NCBI RefSeq assembly: GCF_024347415.1
Contig: NZ_AP025476.1
Location: 1,240,001 to 1,304,000 of the forward strand
DNA: 64,000 nucleotides
Direction of reading: 5' to 3'
Source: Vibrio crassostreae
GTDB taxonomy: Bacteria > Pseudomonadota > Gammaproteobacteria > Enterobacterales > Vibrionaceae
Shown: positions 1-8,291 of the stretch, one piece after another
Position numbering within the stretch: position 1 is the stretch's first letter
Layout of the letters: every line of letters starts with the position of its first letter
Made by a program: the position numbers and the translations under genes
Notes under the pieces: generated by a model
The model's input: the letters and a program-made list of their open reading frames with translations, nothing else
Told to the model about the DNA's origin: nothing
The model's database searches: none

Positions 1-1
1 A

Positions 2-325
2 GGTACAACAACGTGTTGGGATGGAGATAAGCAAGAAGAGTCTCAGATGGTGTGGCTTCATCAGCTGGAGCAGCTACTGGCTGCCCGCAAGGACGCAGAC
101 CCTGAGTCTTCTTATACTGCCAGTCTATATGCCCGTGGCACCAAGCGTATTTCGCAAAAAGTGGGCGAAGAAGGCGTTGAAGTCGCGCTTGCGGCGACGT
201 CGGGCGATAAGGCGGAACTAGTGTGTGAATCAGCAGATTTGATTTACCACCTAATGGTTCTTCTTCAAGACCAAGGCCTATCGATGAACGACGTGGTAAA
301 TAAACTTAAAGAGCGTCATAAGTAA
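2..325 (+). CDS. hisI: HisIE, 3' part: phosphoribosyl-AMP cyclohydrolase / phosphoribosyl-ATP pyrophosphatase
   Basis: This is the C-terminal portion of the bifunctional histidine enzyme, cut by the window start. The frame is open from base 2 and reads [17 protein letters not shown] into a HisE pyrophosphatase domain, so the cyclohydrolase (HisI) half lies outside. The segment [16 protein letters not shown] carries the acidic helix typical of the all-alpha MazG/HisE fold, followed by a conserved [11 protein letters not shown] helix. HisE hydrolyses PR-ATP to PR-AMP and HisI opens the ring. It is normally the last gene of the his operon, and a strong terminator follows 38 bases after the stop, which fits that position. 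The internal ATG at 47 should not be taken as the start. Confidence 0.93.
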   Translation, partial: GTTTCWDGDKQEESQMVWLHQLEQLLAARKDADPESSYTASLYARGTKRISQKVGEEGVEVALAATSGDKAELVCESADLIYHLMVLLQDQGLSMNDVVNKLKERHK

Positions 326-362
326 GCCTCTTTAGATTTATCGAACCGCGTAAAAAATAGAT

Positions 363-398
363 AAAAGCCCCGTAAACAACCATGTTTACGGGGCTTTT
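363..398 (+). terminator. Rho-independent terminator after hisIE
   Basis: A 15-bp perfect stem (363-377 with 384-398) has a 6-base loop and a GC-rich centre flanked by A and T runs. It can act in both directions and closes the his operon. Confidence 0.9.
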
Positions 399-439
399 TA
401 ATCATCTAAGATATTAATCTACTTAAAAAGCACTGAACC

Positions 440-488
440 TCGTCATTCCGAGGAGCCTAGGTGACATCAGGAATCTATTTCAGCGCTT
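440..488. repeat. Possible dispersed intergenic repeat fragment
   Basis: The intergenic segment contains CGTCATTCCGAGGAG and, further on, AGGAATCTATTTCAGCGC. Word pairs of the type CGTCATTCC...GGAATCT mark dispersed intergenic repeats in several gammaproteobacteria. Only one copy is present here, so the call rests on resemblance alone. Confidence 0.25.
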
Positions 489-508
489 AGCTACCTTAAA
501 TCTCAGTA

Positions 509-1033
509 TTACCCGCAGCACTTTTTATATTTCTTCCCACTACCACAAATGCAAGGGTCATTACGGCCAATCTTGAAGCTCTCTACGGTTTGGTTTAGGC
601 GAGGGTCAATCTCTGGTTCTGTTAGCTCTTCATGTTCGTTTTCTTGCTCTGGGAACTCGCCATCGATATAAAACCATAGGCCGTTTTCACGAACGAAACG
701 CGAGCGCTCTTGCATACAGTACTGCGCGCCGTCTTCATTGAAGTAAGCTTTAAATTCAACAAAGCCTTCGTCTTGGTGCGAGCCTGCCGCGGTATCGATG
801 ACTTCAAGACCTGCCCAATCACTGTCGATAGATTCGGTAATGCCTTCTCTTTGCGACTCAGCATCACAGCTAGGGTGATAGGTAGCAATTACATAATCAA
901 CCAATCCTAAAACGTGCGCGGAATAACGAGAGCGCATCAGCTGCTCTGGAGTTTCAACTGAGCTGTGATCGAGGTGCGCTGATTCACAGCACTGTTGGTA
1001 AGTATTATTACTACCGCATGGGCATAAAGACAT
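509..1033 (-). CDS. YchJ-family SEC-C metal-binding protein (UPF0225)
   Basis: A 174-aa cytosolic protein with a SEC-C zinc-binding motif at each end: [16 protein letters not shown] at the N-terminus and [19 protein letters not shown] at the C-terminus. The SEC-C motif is best known from the SecA C-terminus, where it binds zinc and helps SecB contact. Between the motifs is the conserved YchJ core ([15 protein letters not shown], then an NTF2-like region rich in aromatic residues, FVEFKAYF...[16 protein letters not shown]). Length and ends match the E. coli YchJ family. The molecular role of the family is not established. It is a single gene with terminators around it. Confidence 0.88.
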   Translation of the reverse strand: MSLCPCGSNNTYQQCCESAHLDHSSVETPEQLMRSRYSAHVLGLVDYVIATYHPSCDAESQREGITESIDSDWAGLEVIDTAAGSHQDEGFVEFKAYFNEDGAQYCMQERSRFVRENGLWFYIDGEFPEQENEHEELTEPEIDPRLNQTVESFKIGRNDPCICGSGKKYKKCCG

Positions 1034-1046
1034 AGTCAGATCCTGT

Positions 1047-1072
1047 AAAAATGGCCTCTATTAAGAGGCCAT
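1047..1072 (-). terminator. Terminator downstream of the EAL-HDOD gene
   Basis: An 8-bp perfect stem ATGGCCTC/GAGGCCAT (1051-1058 with 1065-1072) is followed on the minus strand by a T run (1047-1051 complement). It lies 80 bases past the stop of the EAL-HDOD gene and just ahead of the ychJ-like start. Confidence 0.65.
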
Positions 1073-1151
1073 AAATGAATGCGTGGGAGTTTACCAAGAA
1101 ACGATCGCTCACCAAAGCTAAGTTTCTATTGAAGTTGTTGTGTGAATTACG

Positions 1152-2369
1152 CTATTTCAGGGCTGGAGATAATAGTTCTTGGGCCCAAGTCGTCGCTTCG
1201 TCATAAGCTTGACCAAGTTGAGCTTCACTCAGTTTGAGAAGCTGGCGAATACGAGTCGCTTCATCCCAACGAGCTTGTTCATAAGCAACCACCATCGCCA
1301 ACACAGCACCTAACACGCCTTTGCGTTGAATTAAGGCTTGTTTGATCTCTACGTCGATCGGCACCGAATCGAGTACTTGTTTCAATGGTTGGTCAAAGAG
1401 TGAGTCCAATAGAGAGAACATACCGGTCAAAAAGGCTTGTCCAGGCTCAACCTTAACATTCATCTTCTCGACTAAGAGTTCACATTGACGTGCGCGTATT
1501 ACCGCTAAACCATAGAGAGAGTCCGGCTTATCTTCTTTCGCGGAGGCGATAGCCACAAGAGAAACGAACTTACGCAGCTTTTGTTCGCCAAGGTAAATAA
1601 GCGCTTGGCGGAATGAGCGAATCGTCGTTGCTGAACCACCTGCAGAGTTTACGTAGGTAAGTAGCTTATACGACATGGTCACATCAAGCGTAATTAAACG
1701 CTCTACTTCACCAAAGTCGATAGGGTCGTGTGCAATCTCTTTTAACAGCTGAACGGTCGTCAGGAATGCAGGGTTGAGCGCACGCGTTTGGATCATTTCT
1801 GGCTTGCTAAAGAAGTAACCTTGAAAGTAAGTGAAGCCTGCTTTCTTCGCTTCTTGGTATTCTTCGTACGTTTCTACCTTCTCAGCTAGGAACTTGATAT
1901 CTAGCCCTTTGAGGGAGTTCATAAACATCGCTGCTTTGGCAATTGGCGTCAAACGGATATCGAACTTGATAATCGAAACGTAGGGTAAGAAGCGCTTCCA
2001 AGCTTTACTTGGTACAAAGTCATCTAACGCGATGGTATAACCTGCATCAAAGATAGTTTTGATTGCTTCAAGTAACTCGTCTGTCGGTTCGCAGTCTTCA
2101 AGAACCTCTACAACGAGGCTTTCTTTGGGAAACAGAGTAGGGACCAAGTTGATTAGGCTTGCGTAAGGGAAGTTCACGAACCCAAGCTTATCACCCAACG
2201 TATTATAGTGGGTCGATAAGAAGTGATCGGAAAGCAAACGGCTAGTAGCGAGCTCCGGCTCTACTTCAGGGAAAGTGTTCTTAGGACCATCCCTGAATAG
2301 CAACTCGTAACCTATGGTCTTCTTGTCTGTATCGAGTATTGGTTGACGCGCTACGTATGAATATTTCAA
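1152..2369 (-). CDS. EAL and HDOD domain signalling protein
   Basis: A 405-aa cytosolic protein. The N-terminal EAL-type domain (about 1-200) is related to cyclic-di-GMP phosphodiesterases, and the C-terminal HDOD domain (about 205-395) is a degenerate HD domain found in regulators. The usual EAL signature reads ELL (Glu22). Asn66, Glu88, Asp116-Asp117, Lys135, Glu163 and Gln183 sit at positions equivalent to metal and substrate ligands. However, loop 6, normally DDFGTGYSS, reads DDFVPSKAW. A lost loop 6 usually means no phosphodiesterase activity, so a c-di-GMP sensor or protein-partner role is more likely. Homologues of this two-domain type influence motility and biofilm formation in Vibrio. 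It is monocistronic. Confidence 0.88.
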   Translation of the reverse strand: MKYSYVARQPILDTDKKTIGYELLFRDGPKNTFPEVEPELATSRLLSDHFLSTHYNTLGDKLGFVNFPYASLINLVPTLFPKESLVVEVLEDCEPTDELLEAIKTIFDAGYTIALDDFVPSKAWKRFLPYVSIIKFDIRLTPIAKAAMFMNSLKGLDIKFLAEKVETYEEYQEAKKAGFTYFQGYFFSKPEMIQTRALNPAFLTTVQLLKEIAHDPIDFGEVERLITLDVTMSYKLLTYVNSAGGSATTIRSFRQALIYLGEQKLRKFVSLVAIASAKEDKPDSLYGLAVIRARQCELLVEKMNVKVEPGQAFLTGMFSLLDSLFDQPLKQVLDSVPIDVEIKQALIQRKGVLGAVLAMVVAYEQARWDEATRIRQLLKLSEAQLGQAYDEATTWAQELLSPALK

Positions 2370-2435
2370 CTTGGTACTGTGTTCGGTTTATTTCTGGTAG
2401 AGAGATAATAGCTAATTCAGTAGAAATTACCATAC

Positions 2436-2450
2436 ACTTTCTAAGAAAGT
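2436..2450. promoter_or_regulatory. Perfect palindrome upstream of EAL-HDOD gene
   Basis: ACTTTCT-A-AGAAAGT is a perfect 7-1-7 inverted repeat, 67 bases upstream of the EAL-HDOD start and 43 bases past the lpxH stop. It could be an operator. No known regulator is matched with confidence. Confidence 0.3.
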
Positions 2451-2492
2451 CTGACCGACAATAATAATCAAACTGAAAGTTTAAGAGTGACG

Positions 2493-3227
2493 TTAAAAGC
2501 TATTGCTAAACGCTCGATTCTGTAGTTCAAAACTTTGCGGCGTGAACACCAGCACGGAACCTTGCGTATACCAATCGCCAAGTACGATACGGGTTTTAGT
2601 GCAATTGTTGGCACTAAATGTATGGATGTCTGGACGATGAGTATGGCCGTGGATCATCAGATCAACGTTGTTTCGTTCCATCACATCTTCGACCTCTTGT
2701 TGTGTCACATCCATGATGTCGAGAGACTTAGTCTGCTTGTCATCTTTGATATCGGATTGAACCTTCGAGACGATCTTCTTCTTGATAAAAAATGGAATTC
2801 TGTTGAAGACCCATTGAAGCCATGGTTGATGTACTTTTTCTCTGAAAGCGAGATACTTTACATCTTCGGTGCATAGAGTATCACCATGTAATACAACCGC
2901 TTTTTGGCCATAAATATCGATAGTCGATACTTCGTCTAGCAGTTTCACGCCCGTTTGCTTGGCAAATTTTTTGCCGACAAGGAAATCACGGTTACCTTGA
3001 GTGAAGTAGCAAGGTACGCCTGTTTTTACCAAATCAATAAATGCTTGGCGGATAGAAGTCGCGAACTCACTTTTGTCGTCGTCACCAATCCAGAATTCGA
3101 AAAGGTCACCCAATACGTAGAGTGCATCTGCTTCTACCGCTTCTTTCTTCATGAAGGTTAGGAAGCAGTCGGTGATATCTTGTCGTGACGGAGCAAGGTG
3201 CAGATCTGATATAAAATATGTTTTCAT
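2493..3227 (-). CDS. lpxH: UDP-2,3-diacylglucosamine diphosphatase LpxH
   Basis: LpxH hydrolyses the pyrophosphate of UDP-2,3-diacylglucosamine to lipid X on the cytoplasmic face of the inner membrane, the fourth step of lipid A synthesis. The 244-aa protein has all calcineurin-like metallophosphatase blocks in order: [42 protein letters not shown] and [12 protein letters not shown]. These supply the two-manganese site. Length matches the family. It follows ppiB on the same strand, but a terminator sits directly before the start codon and I see no good Shine-Dalgarno sequence. Confidence 0.95.
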   Translation of the reverse strand: MKTYFISDLHLAPSRQDITDCFLTFMKKEAVEADALYVLGDLFEFWIGDDDKSEFATSIRQAFIDLVKTGVPCYFTQGNRDFLVGKKFAKQTGVKLLDEVSTIDIYGQKAVVLHGDTLCTEDVKYLAFREKVHQPWLQWVFNRIPFFIKKKIVSKVQSDIKDDKQTKSLDIMDVTQQEVEDVMERNNVDLMIHGHTHRPDIHTFSANNCTKTRIVLGDWYTQGSVLVFTPQSFELQNRAFSNSF

Positions 3228-3233
3228 AGGTCT

Positions 3234-3258
3234 AAAAAAAGGGAGCGATTCGCTCCCT
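3234..3258 (-). terminator. Terminator between ppiB and lpxH
   Basis: Stem AGGGAGCG/CGCTCCCT (3240-3247 with 3251-3258) is followed by seven T on the minus strand. It ends only about 7 bases before the lpxH ATG, so it should terminate ppiB or limit read-through into lpxH. Confidence 0.85.
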
Positions 3259-3304
3259 ATATCCTGATTTTATCGGCTCATCAATACTAACCGAAAGCGA
3301 TGAA

Positions 3305-3799
3305 TTAAGCTTCGATTGTAGTACCAGTGATGATCACTTCTTCTAGAGGTACATCTTGGTGCATACCCATAGAACCAGTGCTAACACCTTTGATCTTGTT
3401 TACGATGTCCATGCCTTCAACAACTTCTGCGAATACACAGTAGCCCCAACCGTCTAGGCTTTCGCTACGGAAGTTTAGGAAAGAGTTGTCGTTAACGTTG
3501 ATGAAGAACTGAGAGCTCGCTGAATGCGGTTCCATAGTACGAGCCATTGCTAGCGTACCAACTTTGTTCGCTAGACCGTTGTTTGCTTCGTTCTTGATAG
3601 TTGCACGAGTTGCCTTTTCTTTAAGGCCAGAAGTCATGCCGCCGCCTTGAATCATGAAACCATCGATAACACGGTGGAATAGTGTGTTGTCGTAGAAACC
3701 GTCACGGCAATACTGTAGGAAGTTTGCGCTTGTTTCTGGTGCTTTTTCTTCGTTTAGTTGAACTTTGATGTCACCAAAATTTGTGTGAAGGATGATCAT
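3305..3799 (-). CDS. ppiB: Peptidyl-prolyl cis-trans isomerase B (cyclophilin)
   Basis: A 164-aa cytoplasmic cyclophilin that accelerates proline isomerisation during protein folding. It starts directly at the cyclophilin domain ([15 protein letters not shown]) with no signal peptide, which separates PpiB from the periplasmic PpiA. The catalytic and substrate-binding blocks are present: [14 protein letters not shown] (active-site Arg in FHR), [17 protein letters not shown] and [16 protein letters not shown]. Divergent from cysS, as in many gammaproteobacteria; the 190-base gap should carry both promoters. Confidence 0.95.
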   Translation of the reverse strand: MIILHTNFGDIKVQLNEEKAPETSANFLQYCRDGFYDNTLFHRVIDGFMIQGGGMTSGLKEKATRATIKNEANNGLANKVGTLAMARTMEPHSASSQFFINVNDNSFLNFRSESLDGWGYCVFAEVVEGMDIVNKIKGVSTGSMGMHQDVPLEEVIITGTTIEA

Positions 3800-3897
3800 G
3801 ATTGTTACCTTACTGTCTTTTTAATATGAAGTTCGAATTCTAGCGCATGTTGGCGGACTTTCAAATCATCAAATCATTCACTTAACTCAGATGTTTG

Positions 3898-3926
3898 AGG
3901 TAATTCCTGCTTTTGGGGATTACCTA
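3898..3926. promoter_or_regulatory. Inverted repeat in the ppiB/cysS divergent promoter region
   Basis: AGGTAAT and ATTACCT form a 7-bp inverted repeat 15 bases apart, upstream of a -10-like TTATACT near 3940. It could be an operator or part of a leader hairpin for cysS. Confidence 0.3.
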
Positions 3927-3989
3927 TTAAGGTATGACTTGTTATACTGCGAGCTTATTTTTGATTAATACACAAAATAGATAGAGATC

Positions 3990-5375
3990 ATGCTGAAGAT
4001 ATATAACACGCTCACAAGACAGAAAGAGGAATTCAAACCAATTACAGCTGGCAAAGTCGGCATGTATGTCTGTGGGGTAACCATATACGATCTCTGTCAC
4101 ATTGGTCATGGTCGTACGTTCGTTTCTTTCGACGTAGTAACTCGTTACCTTCGTTACCTTGGTTACGATTTGAACTTCGTTCGTAACATCACAGATATTG
4201 ATGACAAAATCATCAAGCGCGCTAACGAAAACGGCGAGTCTTGTGACTCTCTGACTGAGCGTCTAATCGGCGAAATGCACGCTGATTTCGATGCGTTGAA
4301 CATGAAGCGTCCAGACGTTGAACCTCGTGCAACGGATTTCATCACTGAAATCATCGAACTTGTTGAAAAGCTGATTGAACGCGGCTACGCATATGTTGCA
4401 AGTAACGGCGACGTAATGTTCGAAGTTAAGAAGTTCGAAGAATACGGTAAGCTTTCTAAGCAAGACCTTGATCAGCTTCAAGCTGGCGCTCGTGTTGACA
4501 TAGACTCTGCAAAACGTAGTCCGCTAGATTTCGTGGTTTGGAAGATGTCTAAGCCAGGTGAACCAACATGGGAATCACCATGGGGTCCAGGTCGTCCAGG
4601 TTGGCACATTGAATGTTCAGCAATGAACTCGTCTATTCTAGGTAATCACTTCGATATCCACGGTGGCGGCTCAGATCTACAATTCCCACACCACGAGAAT
4701 GAAATCGCGCAATCTTGCTGTGCACATGGTACTGACTATGTAAACACATGGATGCACAGTGGCATGGTGATGGTAGACAGAGAAAAAATGTCTAAGTCAC
4801 TAGGTAACTTCTTCACTATCCGTGATGTGCTAGCACACTACGATGCTGAAACAGTGCGTTACTTCCTAATGTCTGGTCACTACCGTAGCCAACTGAACTA
4901 CAGTGAAGACAACCTAAACCAAGCTCGCGCATCGCTAGAGCGTCTATACACGTCACTTCGTGGCCTAGACCTTACTGCGGCTCCTGCTGGTGGCGAAGAG
5001 TACGTAACTCGCTTCTCTACTGCGATGAACGATGATTTCAACACGCCTGAAGCTTACTCAGTGCTGTTTGAAATGGCGCGTGAAATCAACCGTATCAAGC
5101 CTGAGAGCATTGAAAAAGCAAGCGGACTTGGTGCATTGATGCGTGAACTAGCAGACATCATCGGTATTCTTCACCAAGAACCAGAAGCCTTCCTACAAGG
5201 TGATGCGGCTGGTAACGATGACGAAGTGGCTGAAATCGAAGCGTTGATCAAACTGCGTAACGATTCTCGTGCTTCAAAGGATTGGGCAAATGCCGACCTG
5301 GCACGTGATAAGCTAAACGAGTTGGGTATTGTTCTGGAAGATGGCCCAGAAGGTACGACCTGGCGTCGTAAGTAA
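3990..5375 (+). CDS. cysS: Cysteinyl-tRNA synthetase
   Basis: A 461-aa class I aminoacyl-tRNA synthetase that charges tRNA-Cys. The zinc and adenylate blocks are clear: [18 protein letters not shown] holds a zinc-ligand Cys and the HIGH motif as [12 protein letters not shown] supplies another zinc Cys, [17 protein letters not shown] holds further ligands, and KMSKSLGNF is the KMSKS loop. The C-terminal region (from about 340) is the anticodon-binding helical domain and ends [13 protein letters not shown], the usual CysS tail. Full length, single gene, ended by a strong terminator. Confidence 0.97.
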   Translation: MLKIYNTLTRQKEEFKPITAGKVGMYVCGVTIYDLCHIGHGRTFVSFDVVTRYLRYLGYDLNFVRNITDIDDKIIKRANENGESCDSLTERLIGEMHADFDALNMKRPDVEPRATDFITEIIELVEKLIERGYAYVASNGDVMFEVKKFEEYGKLSKQDLDQLQAGARVDIDSAKRSPLDFVVWKMSKPGEPTWESPWGPGRPGWHIECSAMNSSILGNHFDIHGGGSDLQFPHHENEIAQSCCAHGTDYVNTWMHSGMVMVDREKMSKSLGNFFTIRDVLAHYDAETVRYFLMSGHYRSQLNYSEDNLNQARASLERLYTSLRGLDLTAAPAGGEEYVTRFSTAMNDDFNTPEAYSVLFEMAREINRIKPESIEKASGLGALMRELADIIGILHQEPEAFLQGDAAGNDDEVAEIEALIKLRNDSRASKDWANADLARDKLNELGIVLEDGPEGTTWRRK

Positions 5376-5382
5376 ATCTTAT

Positions 5383-5410
5383 AAAAAGGGCTGATTTTCA
5401 GCCCTTTTTT
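5383..5410 (+). terminator. Terminator after cysS
   Basis: Stem AAAAAGGGCTGA/TCAGCCCTTTTT with a short loop and T run starts 8 bases after the cysS stop. Confidence 0.92.
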
Positions 5411-5471
5411 CTAGCAAAAATTCTCTAATTTCACCTTTTCATATTCAATTTTATTTAACAGGAATATTTCT

Positions 5472-6050
5472 GTGGCTCAGATGTATTTTTACTACTCGGC
5501 AATGAATGCGGGTAAATCAACAACGCTTCTTCAATCGTCATTCAACTACCAAGAACGCGGTATGACGCCAGTGATCTTCACGGCTGCATTGGATGATCGC
5601 TATGGTATCGGTAAAGTAAGCTCAAGAATTGGTCTGCAATCTGAAGCTCAACTTTTTAAAAATGACACTAACATGTTTGATGCGATCAAAAAGCTGAACG
5701 ACGAAGAGAAGCGTCACTGTGTGTTGATCGATGAGTGTCAATTCTTGTCGAAAGAGCAGGTGTATCAGCTTACAGAAGTAGTGGATAAACTTCATATTCC
5801 TGTGCTGTGTTATGGCTTACGCACTGACTTCTTGGGCGAGCTGTTTGAAGGTAGCCGTTACTTACTGTCTTGGGCGGACAAGCTGGTGGAGCTGAAAACC
5901 ATCTGTCATTGTGGCCGTAAAGCGAACATGGTTATTCGTACCGATGAGCACGGGGTCGCGATCGCTGAAGGTGATCAAGTGGCAATTGGTGGCAATGACA
6001 AATACGTTTCTGTTTGCCGTCTGCACTACAAAGAAGCATTAGGTAAATAA
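5472..6050 (+). CDS. tdk: Thymidine kinase
   Basis: A 192-aa type II thymidine kinase that phosphorylates thymidine to dTMP in pyrimidine salvage. Walker A is [13 protein letters not shown], the Walker B-like block is [10 protein letters not shown], and the lasso/zinc region appears as [18 protein letters not shown] and [13 protein letters not shown] (four Cys/His ligands). Translation starts at GTG (5472) with AGGA about 9 bases upstream; an ATG three codons later is the alternative. A terminator follows at 6089-6118. Confidence 0.95.
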   Translation: MAQMYFYYSAMNAGKSTTLLQSSFNYQERGMTPVIFTAALDDRYGIGKVSSRIGLQSEAQLFKNDTNMFDAIKKLNDEEKRHCVLIDECQFLSKEQVYQLTEVVDKLHIPVLCYGLRTDFLGELFEGSRYLLSWADKLVELKTICHCGRKANMVIRTDEHGVAIAEGDQVAIGGNDKYVSVCRLHYKEALGK

Positions 6051-6088
6051 GCAAATCTCTTTGCTGTTGTTATTAACAGGAAAGAATG

Positions 6089-6118
6089 AAAAAACGGTGA
6101 CCAAGTGTCACCGTTTTT
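6089..6118 (+). terminator. Terminator after tdk (bidirectional)
   Basis: Stem AAAAACGGTGAC/GTCACCGTTTTT with a 5-base loop (6090-6101 with 6107-6118). It lies between convergent tdk and the YdcF-family gene, and flanking A and T runs allow it to serve both. Confidence 0.92.
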
Positions 6119-6176
6119 GTTTGCTGAACTTATGTTTTTACTTTATGCCAAGCCTAGCTTTTACTTTATTGGAGAC

Positions 6177-6842
6177 TTATTCGAATCCGAGCTTCTTCAA
6201 TGCTTGATAGGCGTGGTCAACGTCATCGGGGATGGGCATCTCAACCTGAAAGCCTTTCTCTGGGTAGGATTTGATTCGTTCGTAATCAGCAATCAATGCA
6301 CCTAACACCATGTCTAACGGCAACTCTTCATTAAAGTAATCATCCCAATTTTGCCAACGTGATGTCACGGTTATCTCGGACGTTTCGTCAGGCCACTGTT
6401 TACTAAAGGTCGCGTAAGTTCGTTTTTCCATAAAGGGCTTCTGAACTAAGGTTAGCCTCTTCGGTGATAACCCTTGCTCTTTCAGTAACTCATGAGTGAA
6501 GCGGACATTTTCCCCAGTGTTTGTCGCGTGTTTCTCTATGATAATGTCAGAGTCAGGCACACCACAATCTCGTGCGATAGAAGCGAATGTTTCAGCTTCT
6601 GAGCGCTCAAAGCTTCCTTCGGTAAAGCGTCCCACACCACCAGAAAAAACAATGTAAGGCGCGATCTGTTGGTGATAAAGCTCGGCTGCATATTCAGCGA
6701 CGCGAGTATCATTGCTGCACAATACAAAGATGCAGTCTGAAGGCGTAACCGTGTGACCCATCGACATAAAGTTCCAAAGGGTGTCGACTGAGCGGTGCAG
6801 TTTTGTGTTGGGATATTTGTTAGCTATAGATTGTTCAGTCAT
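6177..6842 (-). CDS. YdcF/SanA-type DUF218 protein
   Basis: A 221-aa DUF218-domain protein. The core is FVLCSNDTRVAEYAAELY, then YIVFSGGVGRFTEG, ERSEAETFASIARDCGVP, IIIEKHATNTGENVRFT, and a conserved LVQKPFMEKRTYATFSKQWP. This pattern matches E. coli YdcF, a soluble protein reported to bind S-adenosylmethionine, rather than the membrane-anchored ElyC/SanA members. The exact reaction is unknown. I chose the ATG at 6842: it has TTGGA upstream and overlaps the stop of the upstream epimerase gene (ATGACTGA), which implies translational coupling. A longer start at 6851 lacks a ribosome site. Confidence 0.82.
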   Translation of the reverse strand: MTEQSIANKYPNTKLHRSVDTLWNFMSMGHTVTPSDCIFVLCSNDTRVAEYAAELYHQQIAPYIVFSGGVGRFTEGSFERSEAETFASIARDCGVPDSDIIIEKHATNTGENVRFTHELLKEQGLSPKRLTLVQKPFMEKRTYATFSKQWPDETSEITVTSRWQNWDDYFNEELPLDMVLGALIADYERIKSYPEKGFQVEMPIPDDVDHAYQALKKLGFE

Positions 6843-7689
6843 GAAGTGCATCCAATGTGGATTCGAATTTAAATGAATAACCTAAATCGAGAATCTTCTT
6901 CGAAGAGATTAATTTATCTGGGGTATCAACAACAGCGGGTAGAGGCTCACTGCTGTTAGCGCTTTTCAGTGCTGCGGCATAAAACTCCGCCTTACTGACC
7001 GTATTTGGCGTCGTCACGTTAACCACTTCGTTGTGCAGCTGATTGATAGCGAAATCGACAGCGCCAATCGCGTCATCAAGGTGCAGCATGTTGGCTGGAG
7101 CTTGTGTGCTGACTTGTTTTAACTTGCTTGCGAAGCGTGATGGGTGACGGCTTGGGCCTATTAGGCCACTAAAACGAAGAATGGTGTAGTCGATACCGGA
7201 ATCAATCACTGACTGTTCAGCTTGCAGCATGATTCGTGCGTTATCGGAAAATAAAGACGCGTGCTCGTTATCTGAGGTCGAAAGAGGGAGTGATGCATCC
7301 AGCTCGTTCAACACACCTGGCTTGGTTGGGTATACCGTAGTTGAACTGACCATAATGAGCTTTTTAATGTTGGCCTTTTGACATGCATTGGTGAGTTGCT
7401 GCCAGTAGTCGGCATACTCTTGTCCTGCTCCTTTTCTAAAGCCAGGAGGGAAGCTGCCAATCACAATTTCAGTGTTGTTTTCGAGTAACAGTGAATAGAG
7501 TCGCCCGATAGTCTGTTCTGGCTTTGATGAGTCAAAACTAAACACTTCACATGGGATTCGTTCGTTACCAATGGCCTCCGCTCCCGCTTGGGTCGTTTTC
7601 GTGACCATCACTCGGTTACCATGTTTTTCTAGATGTTTGGATAAAGGTGCACCGACCCATCCTGCACCGACAATAAATATAGAAGCCAT
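6835..7689 (-). CDS. NAD(P)-dependent epimerase-like protein (YeeZ family)
   Basis: A 284-aa atypical short-chain dehydrogenase/epimerase. The N-terminus IFIVGAGWVGAPLSKHL is a Rossmann dinucleotide site (GxGxxG), followed by IVIGSFPPGFRKGAG, LIMVSSTTVYP and YTILRFSGLIGPSRHPSRF. The catalytic Tyr/Lys pair of classical SDRs is not obvious. E. coli YeeZ is the nearest named relative I recognise, and its substrate is unknown. It is the first gene of a coupled pair with the YdcF-type gene downstream. Confidence 0.8.
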   Translation of the reverse strand: MASIFIVGAGWVGAPLSKHLEKHGNRVMVTKTTQAGAEAIGNERIPCEVFSFDSSKPEQTIGRLYSLLLENNTEIVIGSFPPGFRKGAGQEYADYWQQLTNACQKANIKKLIMVSSTTVYPTKPGVLNELDASLPLSTSDNEHASLFSDNARIMLQAEQSVIDSGIDYTILRFSGLIGPSRHPSRFASKLKQVSTQAPANMLHLDDAIGAVDFAINQLHNEVVNVTTPNTVSKAEFYAAALKSANSSEPLPAVVDTPDKLISSKKILDLGYSFKFESTLDALHD

Positions 7690-7753
7690 CTGTACCTCAC
7701 AACGACAAGCTATGGATTTACAATAAGCCTAACAAACCTTGGCCCAAAAATGA

Positions 7754-7786
7754 AAAAACTCCACGGCCGAAGCGAGTGGAGTTTTT
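7754..7786. terminator. Hairpin terminator between the epimerase and 76-aa genes
   Basis: Stem AAAAACTCCAC/GTGGAGTTTTT (7754-7764 with 7776-7786). On the minus strand it ends the 76-aa gene whose stop is at 7804 and separates it from the epimerase promoter. Confidence 0.88.
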
Positions 7787-7803
7787 ACTAGAACAATGGA
7801 GCT

Positions 7804-8034
7804 TTATTTAAGTACGCGAAGTAGCTTATCTGCGCGCTCTGCCATCTCGATACCTTCATCTGTTAAATAACCGCCGTCTGGCTGAGTACAAAGGTTTTTT
7901 TCGAATAGGCGCTTAACAGCGTCTTGAGTTTCTTGAGCAGCCTCTTGATGAACTTTAATTCCAGTAGCAGCGCTACTTACATCAAATTGAAGAAGGAGGT
8001 TTAAATCAGCAATATGTTCAGCGTTGTACTTCAT
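7804..8034 (-). CDS. Small conserved protein, TIGR02647-like
   Basis: A 76-aa soluble protein, MKYNAEHIADLNLLLQFD..., mostly helical by eye, with a C-terminal segment (PDGGYLTDEGIEMAERADKLL) that resembles a winged-helix wing followed by a recognition-type helix. I associate the sequence with the TIGR02647 family of short gammaproteobacterial proteins, whose role is unknown. It is a single gene with its own terminator. DNA binding is a guess from shape only. Confidence 0.7.
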   Translation of the reverse strand: MKYNAEHIADLNLLLQFDVSSAATGIKVHQEAAQETQDAVKRLFEKNLCTQPDGGYLTDEGIEMAERADKLLRVLK

Positions 8035-8291
8035 AATTAACCTATATATTCATAACGTTCTCTACCTTCACCTTAGTGCGCATTCACGGCTCAGGCAATA
8101 GCAAATAAGGAGAATTGATAAGTGATACCAAATTGATTGATTAATCATCGAGTGATGGGTTTATTTTGGTTATATTGGGTGATTTGCACCCACTTGAATC
8201 ATCAATGATGTTTATTGCTAAGTGGTTGTAATATATTGTGACTAGAAATAATTTGCATTGAGCGAATATTGTATAAAAAGGATATGCATAA

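Noticed and set aside
21..221. Open frame of 66 codons near the window start
   Set aside because: It overlaps hisIE in another frame and has no ribosome site or recognisable protein pattern.
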